Below, in pieces: positions 1-12,729 of a stretch of 64,000 bases of DNA (position 1 is its first letter; each line of letters starts with the position of its first letter). A program made the position numbers and the translations under genes. The notes below the pieces were generated by a model. The model made no database searches. It saw only the letters and a list, made by a program, of their open reading frames with translations, and was not told the origin of the DNA. The stretch is from Lyophyllum atratum (lineage: Eukaryota > Basidiomycota > Agaricomycetes > Agaricales > Lyophyllaceae), in assembly GCA_014905825.1 (NCBI GenBank), contig JACGCN010000010.1:310001-374000 (forward strand), given 5' to 3'.

Positions 1-1197
1 GTCAGAAGGGGGAGGTTCGTCCTCGTCGCTATACAAGATTTGGTGATTCGGATTCGCGACTAGCAGGTCCTCGCTCTCATCCGCATCACGCTCTGGGCAG
101 GTATTATCCACCATCAGTTCTTTTAATACGAAATCGAAAGAGTTGATCTGACCTTTCTGACGTCGCGATTCGACCCAGTTCTTCTCAAGATCCTCCATAA
201 TGTTCTCCTGCATTGCAGTGACTTCATCTGAAGTGCTGCATGTCTTATAGCGCTCTATGAAGGTTCTGGTGCAGGACGAACATTAACACGAGACGGTAAC
301 TTAAGTGAGAAAAGCGGTCGAAACGATGGAATTAGTAAGGACTGACATACCTGTTGACTTTATAGAAGGACCCACCCCACCCAAAACCACTTAGCAGCTT
401 CTCGGCATAAGTATCGAACCCCGTAATATAGAAAGCAGCAGCCAAGGCTTCCACGCAGTTCAGCCGCCAGGGCTTTCCGTAGTTAGTCGGGTTTGTAGCA
501 AGCAAATACGGGACTGGTCACGGATTTGAGGGTCAGTAAATTAGGATGGGGAAATCTCGTGGAGGTGCACATACGGAGGCGCTCATGCGGACTGGCTATC
601 TTCCCGAACGGCACGTCATCCAAACGTGCCCATGAACACTCAACGACAGCAAGGCCACCTTTAAGTATGATATCGTGATCGGAAGGACTAATGACTTGTG
701 TCCCTTTTGGTCTGCATCAGGCCATTAGACCCCGCAATCGTTAATCTGGGATGAAGACTGACGAGACGACTATGCCCCTGAACCGCGAGCCGACCTTGAG
801 CTCCTTGATCAACCCCAGCCGTGCAAGCTTTTTACCAGAACAGCGGCGTGGGTCACAGTGGTCGAAGTCCTATAGCAAACATTTGTGATTCAGAGAGCTG
901 GATAGATATAGTCAATGTGCATCATGGGCTCACCCACATCGCGACAGGCACTTCTATCTGCACGTCCTCTTCGTCTTCTTCACCCGTGCTTGTAGACCCT
1001 CCTTCATCTCCCTCATCCTCGCTAATAACGTCAACCGCGCTATCCGGCCTTCCGTCGATCCCTCCCCGGCGATCAGATATGTCTCGCTCTCGTCCTTTAA
1101 ACGCAAGATTTCGCGGTGCACCCCTGCCTGATCCACGGCCCCGCTTGCTGCCTCGATGGGAACTCGTTGAGGGGGTGCCTGAATTCTTTCTGCCCAT
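1..1197 (-). CDS. TSR3: 18S rRNA aminocarboxypropyltransferase TSR3 (C-terminus off the window)
   Basis: TSR3 adds the aminocarboxypropyl group to the hypermodified pseudouridine of 18S rRNA, a late cytoplasmic step of 40S maturation. The ATG at 1197 opens a basic Arg/Gly-rich and then acidic N-terminus leading into QIEVPVAMW. After introns the frame resumes with [38 protein letters not shown], the segment [20 protein letters not shown] and then [12 protein letters not shown]. All are family hallmarks of the N-terminal RLI-like part and the SPOUT-like methyltransferase-fold core. I place at least four introns (for example about 887-922 and 511-565). The last exon is a Glu/Asp-rich tail still open at base 1, so the stop codon lies outside. 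The start could also be further upstream in the same frame, but 1197 is the first ATG that gives a typical N-terminus. Confidence 0.9.
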
Positions 1198-1793
1198 TGT
1201 ATACTTTTCGGATGAAGGGAGACAGGTAAACCCTGTTTTAGGGTCTAGAGTAGTTCCCTGTACATGTGTCATCGTGACCAGACTCGAATCCCAACTCCCC
1301 ACTCTTTTGATCTGCTTTAACTGCAACTGTAGGCGAGGTTCAAACCGAAGTGTTTTAAGAAAAGATCGATTCTATCTATAGAGGTACGGGATACGGTTTT
1401 CGAGGGGGGATCATGCGCCATGCTACATCACGTCATGTAAGCGTCGGACGCAGAAGGCAGAGAGCAGGGAGTAAGTATTACAGACCGAGTTAAGGTGGGA
1501 CGGGGAGGGGTCGGTTGGACTTGACTTCGAAGGGCTGTGAGATAGGACAAGAAGACACGAAACGGAAAGCAAGGGAAATAGATAATGAACAATTTTGTAC
1601 AGCGACGTAGGTTTGTAAGAGAAACGGTGTGGCGGTTGAAGGCACGGGAGACAGCAGGGTAAGGGGTCACGGCATCAAGAAGTGTCAGAAAAGGCTTTGA
1701 TAGTCAGAACAGGACGGAGGTGATAGACAAATACAGAGGCCAACAAGCAGGGAAAGAAAAGCGAATAAACAGGGGAATGATGATTTGGCGGTA
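1198..1793. other. Intergenic: TUP1 3' flank and TSR3 upstream region
   Basis: Both flanking genes are on the minus strand, so this 0.6 kb holds the TSR3 promoter and the TUP1 3' untranslated region. The open frames here have no recognisable content. No repeat or RNA gene was seen. Confidence 0.5.
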
Positions 1794-4591
1794 TTAGATA
1801 GTATTATAGCTCCCTGAAACAAAGCATGAGAATTCGGGAATGGTAGACGGAGCATGGGCAACATACATATCCGCGCTTGCCAGTCCCCACTTCCTGTTGC
1901 AAGAATACTCCCTGCCGGGCTGAGGTCGATTGAGATCACTGTTACCAAGCGATGAGAAGTAGAAAGAAGCAGAAGCACACGAAGATGAAGCAACAAACGC
2001 CGCAGTCAGATCAAGTACAAGAACGCGAAGTAGCCAGGAGACCTCACCTGAATTTTTATGGCCCTGCAACATACACTGCACAATCGCCGTCCTCGAGTCC
2101 CAGAACTGCACCCCGCGGTCCTTGGAACCCGACACCACCCACTGCCCATCATGGGACACCGCCACCGACAGCACGTAGTCCTTATGCCCCGTAAAGTTCA
2201 TCGTGCACTGGCTGCTCTTATCGGCATCCTTCCTGGCAACCACGCCCGGTGCGCCAGGGCCATTGACCGGGCCCGCACCGTTGCCCATCTCCTTCCGGCC
2301 CTTGACGCCGCCCGTCATGAGCCCACTCACGTCCCAGTACTTCAGCGTCTTATCGAGGCTTCCGCTCACGAGGCCTTTCCCGTCCGGCGTGAAGGCGACG
2401 CTGTAGACGCTGTCCCGATGCCCGCGGAGGCGCTCGACCAGCTGCGCAGTGGCCACGTCCCAGATGCGCACGACCGTGTCCAAAGAGCCCGCCGCGACGA
2501 GCTGACCGTTCGGCGAAATCGCAACGGACGTAACGCCGGCGTCATTGTTTAGCGAGTCGGGGTCGTTGATGGTGAGTACCTTGGAGGTCCCGTCGTTCAT
2601 GTCCCAGATACGCGCGGTCTTGTCGCCGGATCCGGAGACAATGAGGCGCCCATCAGAGGAGAAGTCAAGGGAATAGATCTCTTGTTGGTGTCCGTCGAAG
2701 ACGTTGCGGATGTGCTTCGCCCGGATATCCCAAATCTGGATAGAGGTGATAAGTCTAAAGTAACAATTAAAAAATAAATTAAACATACTCTGATCTGCTT
2801 ATCCTCTGCACCTGTCGCGAGGTACTTGCCATCCGGGCTGAAGCACACACTACGGATATATAGATCGCCAGCTTTACCGGCAGACTCGTCGACCAGAACA
2901 CTGATAAGAACCATGTGTGAGCGTGATAAGATCATTGGCAACGTCTCTCCCACACAGAAGCGAAGAGCGTCAAAAACTTACCACGTCTTCGCACCCGTTT
3001 TGGTATCATAGATCTGGGCAGTGCGGTTGCATCCCGTGGCCAGGTATTTTCCGTCGGCCGAGAACCGGACACAGCAGACAACACTATTCCAGCGCGAAAA
3101 TCAAACGGAAACGGAGAAACCCAAAAAAGAAAAACGGAGCACACATCAGTTATCAAGTGCGTGGGGTGACAGATAGTCCGAGAAGGGCGGGACGTACCTC
3201 TCATGCATGAGGGTGTGTACGAGACTCACGTCAAGCACGCGCTTCGCATTCGGGTTGAAAATTGCGAACCAATCGCTGCCCTCCTTCTTCAGCTCGGGGG
3301 GGACAGTGTGGATGTCCAGATCGTCAGGGAAACTTGTGGTCCCGGATCCGATTGGCACCAGTGTGCCGGCGTGGGGAGGTGGTGGCGGCGGCTCGGTTAG
3401 TGCGGGCGGGTGCGTCGAACTTGGGCCGGCGGACGAATAAGACGGCGTGTGTGGGGGTGGTAGGCCGGGTCCACCCGGTACAGACGAGGACGAGGATGAT
3501 GGCGGCGGAGGGAGCTTGGGTGTCATGCCAGGTCCTAATGATGGGCTGAAGTGCTCTGGACGTGCAAGAATGGGTGTCAGAGGAAGTTCAATCAATGAGA
3601 AACGGGTAGTATACCTGGAGCATTTTTTATACGATCCTGCTTGAATCGTTTGGGATCCCGATCACTAAGTCCCCGGTCACCAAGACCGCGCTTGAAGTCA
3701 AGATCAGGGCCACCCCTCACTCTGTCACGGTCGCGGTCGCGACTTTCAGACTCCCGTTCCCGTTCCACCCGATCCCGATCCCGCTCCCGCTCTCGCTGTT
3801 CTCTCTCGCGGTCCTTGTCGCGCTCGCGTTCCCTCTCACGGGAGTAGTACTGGTCGGCGTTGTATGGCTGAGGCCCAGCGCCAATTTGAATGCCAGGCGG
3901 GGGATTTGATGGTCCTGCGGGTCCTGGAATGCCGATAGAGCCGGGGCCCCCCACGGGAGGATGGGGTGCAAGACCTTGCCGCACCGCATGCAGCTCATTG
4001 CGCAGCCGATGGACTTCCTCGTCGTACTGCGTGCGTACTTTGTTGTGTTGAGCTTCCAGATCATAGAACGACTGGTGAATTTTCGTGAGTTCGTTGACTT
4101 GTGCAGCCACTGATAGACATTGCGAAAGGACCAATGAGAACGATAATTTTGAGAAGGTGCCTAAAAGAACGCACCTTTTGACTCCAACTCCTCCCTCTGA
4201 CCACGCAAAATATTCAACTCGGCCGCGACGGCGTCAAACTCATGCCTAATAGCCTCAAACGATTCATTGAGTCTTGTGTGGCTTTGCTGCGCACTGGCGC
4301 CCGGGGCTGGCGGGCCAGAGGGTTGAAGGGTCCTGTGCTGAGAGATGGGATGGTTCATTGAGCGACTCGGTTGTAGAAAGCTTGGACAGAGAACAGAAAA
4401 CGCATGCCAGGTCCCCACGTGCCCGGAGGTTGTAATATGACACAGATACGTCAGGATTGGGCAACTAAGCCATTGCTTCGGAGAGCTGTGACTACCAGGT
4501 GTCACTGCCGCATTTACCGGCAGAACACCTGTCCTGAAGAGCGAGAAGGAGGGAATAAAATACATACATTATAGATCGTGCTGGACGACAT
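1794..4591 (-). CDS. TUP1: General transcriptional co-repressor TUP1 (WD40)
   Basis: TUP1 forms a co-repressor with Cyc8/Ssn6 that DNA-bound factors recruit to target promoters. Exon 1 is tiny (MSSSTIYN, 4568-4591); exon 2 starts at 4337 with [13 protein letters not shown] and runs into the N-terminal tetramerisation coiled coil ([27 protein letters not shown]). A Gly/Pro linker and a strongly charged Arg-Glu/Arg-Asp tract follow. The C-terminal half is a WD40 propeller with seven blades expected; clear blade ends include [33 protein letters not shown] and [11 protein letters not shown]. The last exons give [21 protein letters not shown] and the terminal WSYNTI before the TAA at 1794, matching the usual TUP1 ending. 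Roughly eight introns interrupt it. The pyrimidine-rich leader on the coding strand (about 4640-4750) is typical of fungal promoters. Confidence 0.95.
3718..3846 (-). repeat. Arg-Glu/Arg-Asp low-complexity tract inside TUP1
   Basis: About 43 codons alternate Arg with Glu or Asp ([18 protein letters not shown], then RDRDRDR). The DNA is a degenerate 6-base repeat. It lies between the N-terminal coiled coil and the WD40 domain. The antisense frame through it reads as an SR-rich ORF, which is a shadow and not a gene. Confidence 0.8.
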
Positions 4592-7500
4592 GGGTGGCTA
4601 AAAATTGCGAGGGAATGTTTCTTGGATTAGGCTGCCGGGCGCAGGGGGTTGAGGACAGCTAGAGGGGATGGGAAGGGGGAAGAGACTTGCGGAGACGAGG
4701 AGGGAATCAGAGTGGGGAGGCGGGAAGAGTGTTGTTGATGAGCAGCGCCCTCCTTTTATAGGACAGAAATTATACACCGGATCCCTGACAAGCTGATCAC
4801 CAATTTCCCACAGACTTGCCGCCGGTACGCTTTATGGAAAGCGATATCCAGCAACTCGGCACTGCCGACTCTATTCAGTCCTTTGCTCTCCTCCAATTGT
4901 GATATACAACGCTGCTTAGTTTCTAGAGTACCTTTGCGCACTTCCGTCTACCCCGTTGTCGATACACTTCATAAGGCACCCTTGCCGTGTGATAGCACAG
5001 CAACGAGAATTGATCAAGATCGCATCGGGCATTAACCTCTGCGTCCGTCCCCTCTTTCTCAGAAGCCTCGATGTCGCACATCGGCGGGCTGGTACGGGGG
5101 CATTTGTTGCTGACTCTCGCAGATAGCACGCTCACACCTCATCACACGCTCCGATCTACCATTTATATACGAATCGAGGGAAAACAATGAGGAGCTTGTG
5201 ACATCTCCTTTCTAAAGGGGGAACAACGAACACCACTGCTACGATATAAATCCCCAAAGCAGCTGTGACTTCGTGTTTCGGAGGACGTCCTGAATGTTCG
5301 AAGACCCTGCGGTGCTTGGTCATGATGGTACACAAAACAGACAGTGGGATCATGGATACGCAGATGCCGGCGTCGTCTAGTATATAACATGGACAGGACG
5401 GGGAGGACCCTGCCACTTGATTCGAGGGGTATCATTTGGTCCGACAGGTCTGGTGAGCCCCTGACCCCCCGATGTCCACCTGGGGCAACAACCACGCCTA
5501 GGACCTGGGGCGGCCGTCATAGGCACTCCTGTACATCTATACATCTATACCAGATATGCTTGCAATTCGGACTCGCACCCAAGGAGAAAACTAAATCAAA
5601 GGCTGATCGTCGCGGCTTTTAAAGCCCGGATTTCGCGTTAGTTTGTATACTCCAAGAACACGCCAATCGGCTACATACGGAACTGTGACATTTCCATCCC
5701 GACTTGACCGCAGCATTCGAACACGAAGAATATGGTCAGATACAACGGCTAAAAGTGAGGAGAAGGCTGACACGTCAACCGATCACTATTTGTCTCTGTC
5801 TGCCTGGAACTTCCCCCGGATCGCTGAGATCGCGTTTCTATTCCTGGATGCATTTGATTGAGGGCACAGCAGTTGAGTGTTGCAAAGCCTTGCAAAGCCC
5901 ACGAGCCAAGCCGAGATCTGTCGACTATCGCGTGGTTCCGGTCAGACGCTGAATAATGCTACTACGACACCATCTGATACCGTGAGGGCCGACGCCACAT
6001 TCCGATCTTACATCACCGCCCAGCGGTACTTCCCTCATACCCTTCTTCACACCATTCGTCATAGGCTTCAACATGAAAGCGGAATCGCGAAGTCCGGTTT
6101 CCCTGCTCAAAGAAAATCCTCTCATTGTTTGTACAAATAGCCCGTCTATCACGACGCGATCAGGCGAGGCGAGTTCCTGAGTTGCCACAAAAATGAATGT
6201 GGACTTAGCCTTCCTAATGAGGCGCCCAAGGCTAGATGTCCTGATATGATGTCCACCGTTGCTCAGGCACTAGAGTGACCCTTCACTGATCCTACACTCG
6301 CGAATGTGATCCAGACCTAAACACGACTTATAGAGACCGCCAGCCAAGCCTCAGTCGCATGTTTCTCTCTCAAAATATACGGAACAGGTTTAGAAGGGAT
6401 TGTACAACATGATAGTTCATGGCTGGCAGCACAATCGTCTTCGAGGTAGTTGAGAGGGAGGTGTTGGCCCGCTGACCATGGATTTGCGAGACTCTGTATA
6501 AGAACCATGGCCGCCAAGGATATTCGTCCCTCGGACGCGGACAACTTTAGCCGCTCGAGAACAACGATGAAACACCGTCATTCCATCCATCGATAGTACT
6601 TACATCTATACCAAACAAGAGACATCGCGTCATTCTTAAGAGCCTCCACATCCGATTCCGTGTTCATAGGACCGTTGAGTTCTGCGTGATCGGTGGAGAC
6701 GTCTCCTACTGGTATCCGTTCCATGAGTCGGATCTCGAAATTTACCCACAGGAGTAGTATTGGACAACAGACTAAGCTTTGAAACGTGGCGTCCTGAAGG
6801 AATGCATGGTGGGCCGCAGATCCGAGAAGGAAGGACACCATTTACACGGTGAGGCGGACGAAATGTATCTCATGATTGAGGAGGGCTGAAATTAGGTTAC
6901 GATCAGGGCGTAGACTAGGAAATTTTGGGCGATCCAGCGCCGTGTTTTCGGTAGACGCATGACCGAGAGTTTTAGGACTTGGACATTCAGATGTTCAAGG
7001 TTGACGTTGAACTCGTGGACTCTGTTTTGGCATGGAGAAAAGGACGGAGGACGCCGACCGGCGTCACTTCGGCAAACCATGTGAGTGAGTGATCGGTGAT
7101 TGGCGGTTTTAACGCTTCCTCCTTCAATTCGGCCCGTGGCAGTTGCTTGTCACCTTGACCAGCTAACACTTGGTTTCTCTGACTGCAGTCACTTACTCGC
7201 ATCCTGATTGTTTCACGATCTTTATATTCTGGTCATTTTAGGTTATCAAACAAGTCCCATCACCTTCTTAGACTAGGCATACGCTGTTGTGCTGCGGCCC
7301 TACCTCAATGCCGTTGTACAAGCACTCTGTTGCCGTCGCTGTCAACCTCCTGGAGGAAAGCTCGGTGGACGCGGCTTTCAACGATGATGCTTACTGAATC
7401 TCTTGTCAGTGCGTCATAAACAAGGCAACCATACTTAGTGGGATTGTCTACTGCTGCCGCAGCCGCGCGTGGTTCCTCTAGATCGAAGTCTTTTTGTTCA

Positions 7501-8470
7501 GTTGCATTCTTCCACGAGGCTACATGTGCGTCTTCTTTTCATCCTTCATCAACTCATGATAGAAAAGCTATCGCGATACTACAGGGTAATTATCAGATCT
7601 GATCAAGGTCAACAACTCCGCGAGGCTAGTTTCCCATCAGCCTTCCTTCATTATCCTGCCACGATTTTGTGAGAAAGATGATTTACATATAGATCTTTCC
7701 GGTGACGCTGACAGACATGTCATTCAATGACCAACCCCACATCAACTTCTGCGTAAATTTGCCTATCGACCGTCAGACATTCCGTGTCAAAACGCTCCCA
7801 GGTCTTGCCATGAGAACGGGTGCCAGCTACTACATCCACAGGTCCAAACCCTCAAGCCTCGAGCTTCTGGACCTGATCTCCCCGACCTGGCCGTCATACG
7901 ACGAGGCATATTCAGTCTCTGATATGCCCTGTATCGATGACGCGAATTTTCAAACGTGGCCATGTTTTCCGGCTGATTCATCCTCGACTAGATCGAGGCA
8001 ACTGCCGTTGTATAAATGGTTCCGCATTCACATCCCGGCCCTAATATTGATATCAGCGTCGAAGTTCGAACCCGCAGAAAACTTCGAGTCCACACTTACC
8101 CTTGTCCTGATCATCATGAAGGAAGCGGCCCCTTTCTCTCACCATGCTCATAGCCACCTGATCATGAGCTATTTATGTCTCTCCAGCATCAGGTGTCCAA
8201 AAACGGATATTGATATTTAATGAAGAACGCGTCGAACATGCGGGCAGCCCCAACGACTATCCCAATCACGACCATCCGCTTGACCACGGCCTGGAGAATG
8301 CCTTGGTTTTAGCTTCCGGGCCCGTCACTTGATAGCGGTCCACACATACCGGCGTTCGTTGCCCATACGATGTCTGCCAGGCTTCGGCTATGATGTCTTC
8401 AAAATCGCTACATAAATGGCTGGAAATTGCACAGTGTAACCTTGTCGGGTCGTTTCGCGAAACCGCCAAC
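4592..8470. other. 3.9-kb gene-poor stretch
   Basis: Only short open frames occur. The longest is 7717-8220 (+), 167 codons from an ATG, with no recognisable domain and a length that chance can give in a window this size. Minus-strand frames at 6578-6841, 6892-7080 and 6987-7202 lie end to end in different frames and could be a decayed gene, but I recognise no family. The left end holds the TUP1 promoter with its purine-rich plus strand; the right end holds the lysozyme promoter. No terminal repeats were found. Confidence 0.4.
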
Positions 8471-9652
8471 ATGAAGCTCGCAGCAGCAGTCGTCGCCCTT
8501 GCCATAGCAGCAGTCCGCGCGGCACCCTCGGAATCGCTCGAAAAACGGGCGCAACCTCAGGGGATCGACGTTTCTGGATACCAGCCCAACGTCGATTGGG
8601 CCGCGGCGAAGGCGAACGGACTGAGCTTTGCATTTATCAAGGCTACCGAAGGAACAAGTACGCTCAACTCCCCCTTTCGTATACGCACGTTGGCTGAACG
8701 GCTTTTATAGCATTCATCAGCTCCTCATTTTCGAGCCAGTATACCGGTGCAACAAATGCAGGCTTCATCCGCGGCGCGTATCACTTTGCGCACCCTGATA
8801 GCAGTTCTGGTGCTACACAGGCAAACTACTTCCTTGCTCATGGAGGTTGGTCAATTTCTGATCTATACATTTCCGACACTGCTAACGGAACATGTTCCTT
8901 TCAGGTGGTTGGTCTGGTGATGGTAAATATATGTCCTGTTCACAAACACCCAACTCTGCCCGCTGACCCATGGACGATCAGGCATAACACTTCCTGGCGC
9001 GCTCGATATTGAATGTGAGTAACACCGCGACTATTCTTCGGTCCAGCCAGCTTAGGTACATCAGATAACCCGAACGGAGCTACGTGCTACGGCCTGAGTG
9101 CCTCGGCCATGGTCTCTTGGGTTAGCGACTTCTCCAATACCTACCACGCCGCGACAGGCCGGTGAGTAGCCCGTCCTCTGGCCTACGCTCGATCCAAATC
9201 TAAGACAACACCCTCTCATAGATACCCAAGTATGCTTCTGCTAGTCACCGCAAATGATGCCGATGACTGACGTAACCTCCCCGTTTCATAGTCATATATA
9301 CCACCACAGATTGGTGGACGACATGCACAGGTAATAGCCCGGCGTTTGGAGCGACCAACCCCCTTTGGATCGCCCGCTACGCCTCCAGCATTGGCACTTT
9401 GCCCGCCGGCTGGTCGTACGTACCCTCCGTCCATAACCCACATATCGTCACTGAGAAACTTAAAGCACTGCTTCCTTCTGGCAATATGCCGATTCCGGCC
9501 CAAATCCCGGTGATCAAGATCTGTTCAACGGCGACGCCGCGGGATTGCAACAGTTAGAGCTTTCTTTGTCGCCGTCGAGTTTGGTCACTCATGTCGTTGG
9601 TGCATTAACAGGATGGCCTCTGGCTGATCAGGCTTGCGCTTTATCATGCTGA
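8471..9652 (+). CDS. Secreted GH25 (Chalaropsis-type) lysozyme
   Basis: GH25 lysozymes cleave the beta-1,4 MurNAc-GlcNAc bond of bacterial peptidoglycan. The ATG at 8471 opens a signal peptide ([17 protein letters not shown]) and a short propeptide ending in Lys-Arg, a kexin-type site, just before the mature start [17 protein letters not shown]. Conserved blocks follow across about seven short introns: [21 protein letters not shown], the active-site strand [15 protein letters not shown] (Asp and Glu of the DxE motif present), [33 protein letters not shown], and [19 protein letters not shown]. First intron 8658-8710. The core is complete, and length is near the usual 220 residues. The C-terminus is uncertain: the frame continues about 23 codons past GLQQL to a TGA at 9652, longer than most relatives, so a small unseen intron may end it differently. 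A role against bacterial competitors or as food is inferred. Confidence 0.88.
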
Positions 9653-10170
9653 TGGGCTCCTTTTTCTCTTCTAAATGTGGCTGTTTATTCATTCCTTGGG
9701 ATGCCTCGTTATCGATATCCCTCGCTTCTTCTACGCCATGCGCTGTGATTCCTTTTCGGGCTGGGTTAGTTGACTTGCGGGATATGAGAGACATACTGGT
9801 AAAACATGAACTAATCCTTTCTGGTAGCCTACAACTACAATGCTCTACCCTAGTTCATCTTACCAAACTTGTTGACGTCCGAAAGCGACCTTGGTTACCT
9901 TCGGTTTGGCAAAGTTCGACGACACAGCCACCACCGCTCTTCCAAATTCCCTGCATCATCTGCATCGCAATCAGGCGAAGTCACGACATGTCGATATCTT
10001 CACGGACCTCAGGTCATCCTAGCTGATTGAGATCTCGCAGTCGTGTCAAAATCACCATAAGCTCTTATACCGTGTCGTCAAGGCGGTACATGAAGTCCTC
10101 ATAACGGTCGCGTAAACCAGCACAACGAATTTGCCGAAATCCAACAGCTTTGGCCTGGTAAAGTGACAAC
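9653..10170. other. Intergenic, lysozyme 3' flank and F-box promoter
   Basis: A 130-codon plus-strand frame (9634-10026) overlaps the lysozyme end but has no recognisable domain or coding-like composition. Nothing else was seen. Confidence 0.5.
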
Positions 10171-11873
10171 ATGCCGGAATTACCACAAGAAGTTTGGCAC
10201 CTCATCGTATCCTATGTATGGCACGGGGACGTCAACAAGCTGATGTACATGAACCGCGCCCTGTTGAACGTAGTCTTGGATCAGAGGTACAGGAAAGTGG
10301 AGTGGGTCATATTGGATAATCGTTTAGTCAAGTATATGGTGCGACTACAGTGCTTCAAGTCTTTGGAGTGTTATTTTACCATCTAATCACACGGGGTACC
10401 TACAGAGACCCATACATCGCAGCCCGAGTGCGTTCTCTGCACATTCGGGCATACTTCATTCAATTTCTCTTCAGAAGAGAGCAAGTCTTCACCGATATGC
10501 AAACCCCTCACGTTTATGGGATGATGAAGCAAATCTCGAAGTTCTTCCAGCGCTCCTCAACCCAACCAGTCATTGCTGGCTCCGAGAGGATTGCGATCAC
10601 AAACGGGCTGGGAGTGCTGTCCTCATCGACACAAATTCTATGCGCCATGGCCAATGCGATTTGCCTCATGAAGAATGTGACAGATTTCAACTTCGAGTGG
10701 AACGATCTTCCATTCAACCAGGGTACCGAAGCGCTGCTGATGGGCTCTCGGCGTGCCTTCGACACTAGCTTATTCAAATTGGTCATCCACGCTCGCACAT
10801 CCCAGCTGGAACGGTTTCTCTCACTTGCCGACTTCCATGTTCTTGGAGAACTCGAATTACATCTCGATCCTGACCCACCCAGCGAGGACCCGCACAACAC
10901 TGACGAGGGTGCTCCGAACGAGATGATCCTCGTCCGTACGGTGGCACCCTTCATAAACCGTCTTCGATCCTCCCTCCGTGCCTTAGCCGTATCGTCATCC
11001 GCAAAAGGAGACCACACCCCGTTCCTAAGTGCCCTAGGGCCACTCCCGAGGCTCCGCGCTCTGAACCTTCACCTTTCCTTTTCTCAAATTCATTTATCCG
11101 ATGCATCGCCAATCGGTCACCTCCTCCATACCCATAAAGCTACACTCATCAGCGTAGAAGTTTGCCCGAATCCCCCACCACGGTCTGCCCATATACTGTC
11201 TGAGGTATCTGTTCCACCACATCAACAACCCAGAGACCCATATGTCGCCATGGCCTGGGCTGCCGTGAGTAGGCAGAGCCTCACCGACACAACTTGGCTC
11301 GCTAATCTCGAATCTTTAACCATACCCACTATCGACCACGCATCCACCTTAACTGTCCTACGCCATGTGCCACCCACCCTTACGCGACTCTGCCTTGTAG
11401 ACGGATACTTAAAGACGACGGAAGTGCAGGACATCCTGGCGCTGCTGCGCCCACGACCGCGGCTTCGATATCTCTCAATTGCAGTCATAACTCTATCACC
11501 AGGGATCTTCACGGCGCTGGCAAATACGCTGCCCTCTCTGTATTCCCTCACCGTTGTTCTTGGAGTCAATATTGTCAGTTTCATGAAATTTTATACAATC
11601 TTGAGCGCAGCTGACTCTCTCAATCCTTGGTTCTTCGTCGGCCTTCAGTATAATCCTCGCGCCTCGGAACTTATAATGCAACGATATCCCCTCCAGATGG
11701 ATTGGGCTTTAGTCGACCTCTCCATCTTCTTCCACAGCGCACGCGCCAATTTGGGCAGGGATACTCAGGAGACCCGTTTCGAGAACAGGATTATGTTACA
11801 AATAAAGGACTTCATCCTCCCGAACCTGAAAAGCTTTCGAGGCCTCGGGCATACACGGTTGGAATTTGCATGA
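10171..11873 (+). CDS. F-box-type orphan protein
   Basis: The start MPELPQEVWHLIVSYVWHGD has the Leu-Pro-x-Glu-x-(W/L)-x-x-I pattern of an F-box, the motif that binds Skp1 in SCF ubiquitin ligases. The downstream part (VRSLHIRAYFI, then about 480 residues rich in Leu at regular spacing) resembles the leucine-rich substrate-binding part of basidiomycete F-box proteins. The ATG at 10171 is used. A 47-base intron (10359-10405, containing a CTAATCAC branch-like site) joins RLQCFK to DPYIAARVRSLH in frame; a donor at 10339 is a weaker alternative. The protein has about 550 residues and ends at the TGA at 11873. Its substrate is unknown. Families of this kind are large in Agaricomycetes, and the next gene is a second, different F-box-like protein on the opposite strand. 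Confidence 0.75.
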
Positions 11874-12729
11874 GCTTCGGCTGGACGCGTCACGCGTGTT
11901 CTGGCTCCCGTGATAATAAGTACCTACTACTGTCTTTATGATAGATATCCATCTTTGGAATAGACGCGTATGTATCGATTGGAAGTGGCCAATGTAATTG
12001 ACATTCCAGCTTTCTAGTCAACTCCACCAATAGTGCGTTGTTCAACGCCAACTATCGAGATCACGAGCTACGTAACGAACGCAGAAACTCGCCTGTTCAC
12101 CGGGTGTATGCAGCCTTCGCCTCCGACTACTCGGAGATGTAGCATTGGACTTATTTTCACACACTGTATATACATCCTTTTGAAACTTTTCCCTCTCCGC
12201 GGCCATCGTCGTGTGAGCCTCCTCAGATCACCAAAGGAAGAGGATAGCAGGGAATGGTTGCATACTAGTGTGTGTTCAGATATTCGAATCCTGCTCCGCA
12301 AAAGATTAGGACGACACCGTCTCCGAAGGCTTGATGTGGATGGCGAATATACCGTGCTCCTCGTCTGTGGTTTTAGCGCGTAAGCGCTTATTCTCGGATT
12401 CTGCACACCGGGAAACGGTTTGACAACAGATGCCATCCTTCAACGGTGATTGCAAGGTATTTCCTCTACCGGAGGCCAAGTTTAAAGTACGGGTATTGAT
12501 TGCAGTTCTCGACTTTAGTTCAGAAAGTTAATCTGGTCCGCCTCAGGCAGCACTCGATGTGCAATTCTATAACTTAAAAAACTCCGGGTCTCGAAATTGT
12601 GATTGACCTGATCAGGACGAAGTGTTTATCGGTAGGGTCAAACGAGATAACGATACACTTACTCGGATTTCTGGGCGCATAGTGTACTTCGTAGCTGCGG
12701 AAAATACCATGTGAATCCCTTAAACAGAT
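11874..12729. other. Intergenic between convergent F-box-type genes
   Basis: The two flanking genes point toward each other, so both 3' ends lie here. Two overlapping short frames on opposite strands (12033-12383 and 12068-12436) look like chance. I see no gene, repeat or RNA. Confidence 0.5.

Noticed and set aside
3641..3847. Plus-strand SR-rich ORF resembling a splicing factor
   Set aside because: It is the reverse reading of the Arg-Glu tract of TUP1.
7717..8220. 167-codon plus-strand frame from an ATG
   Set aside because: No domain, no neighbours supporting it, and length within chance for six frames of a 64-kb window.
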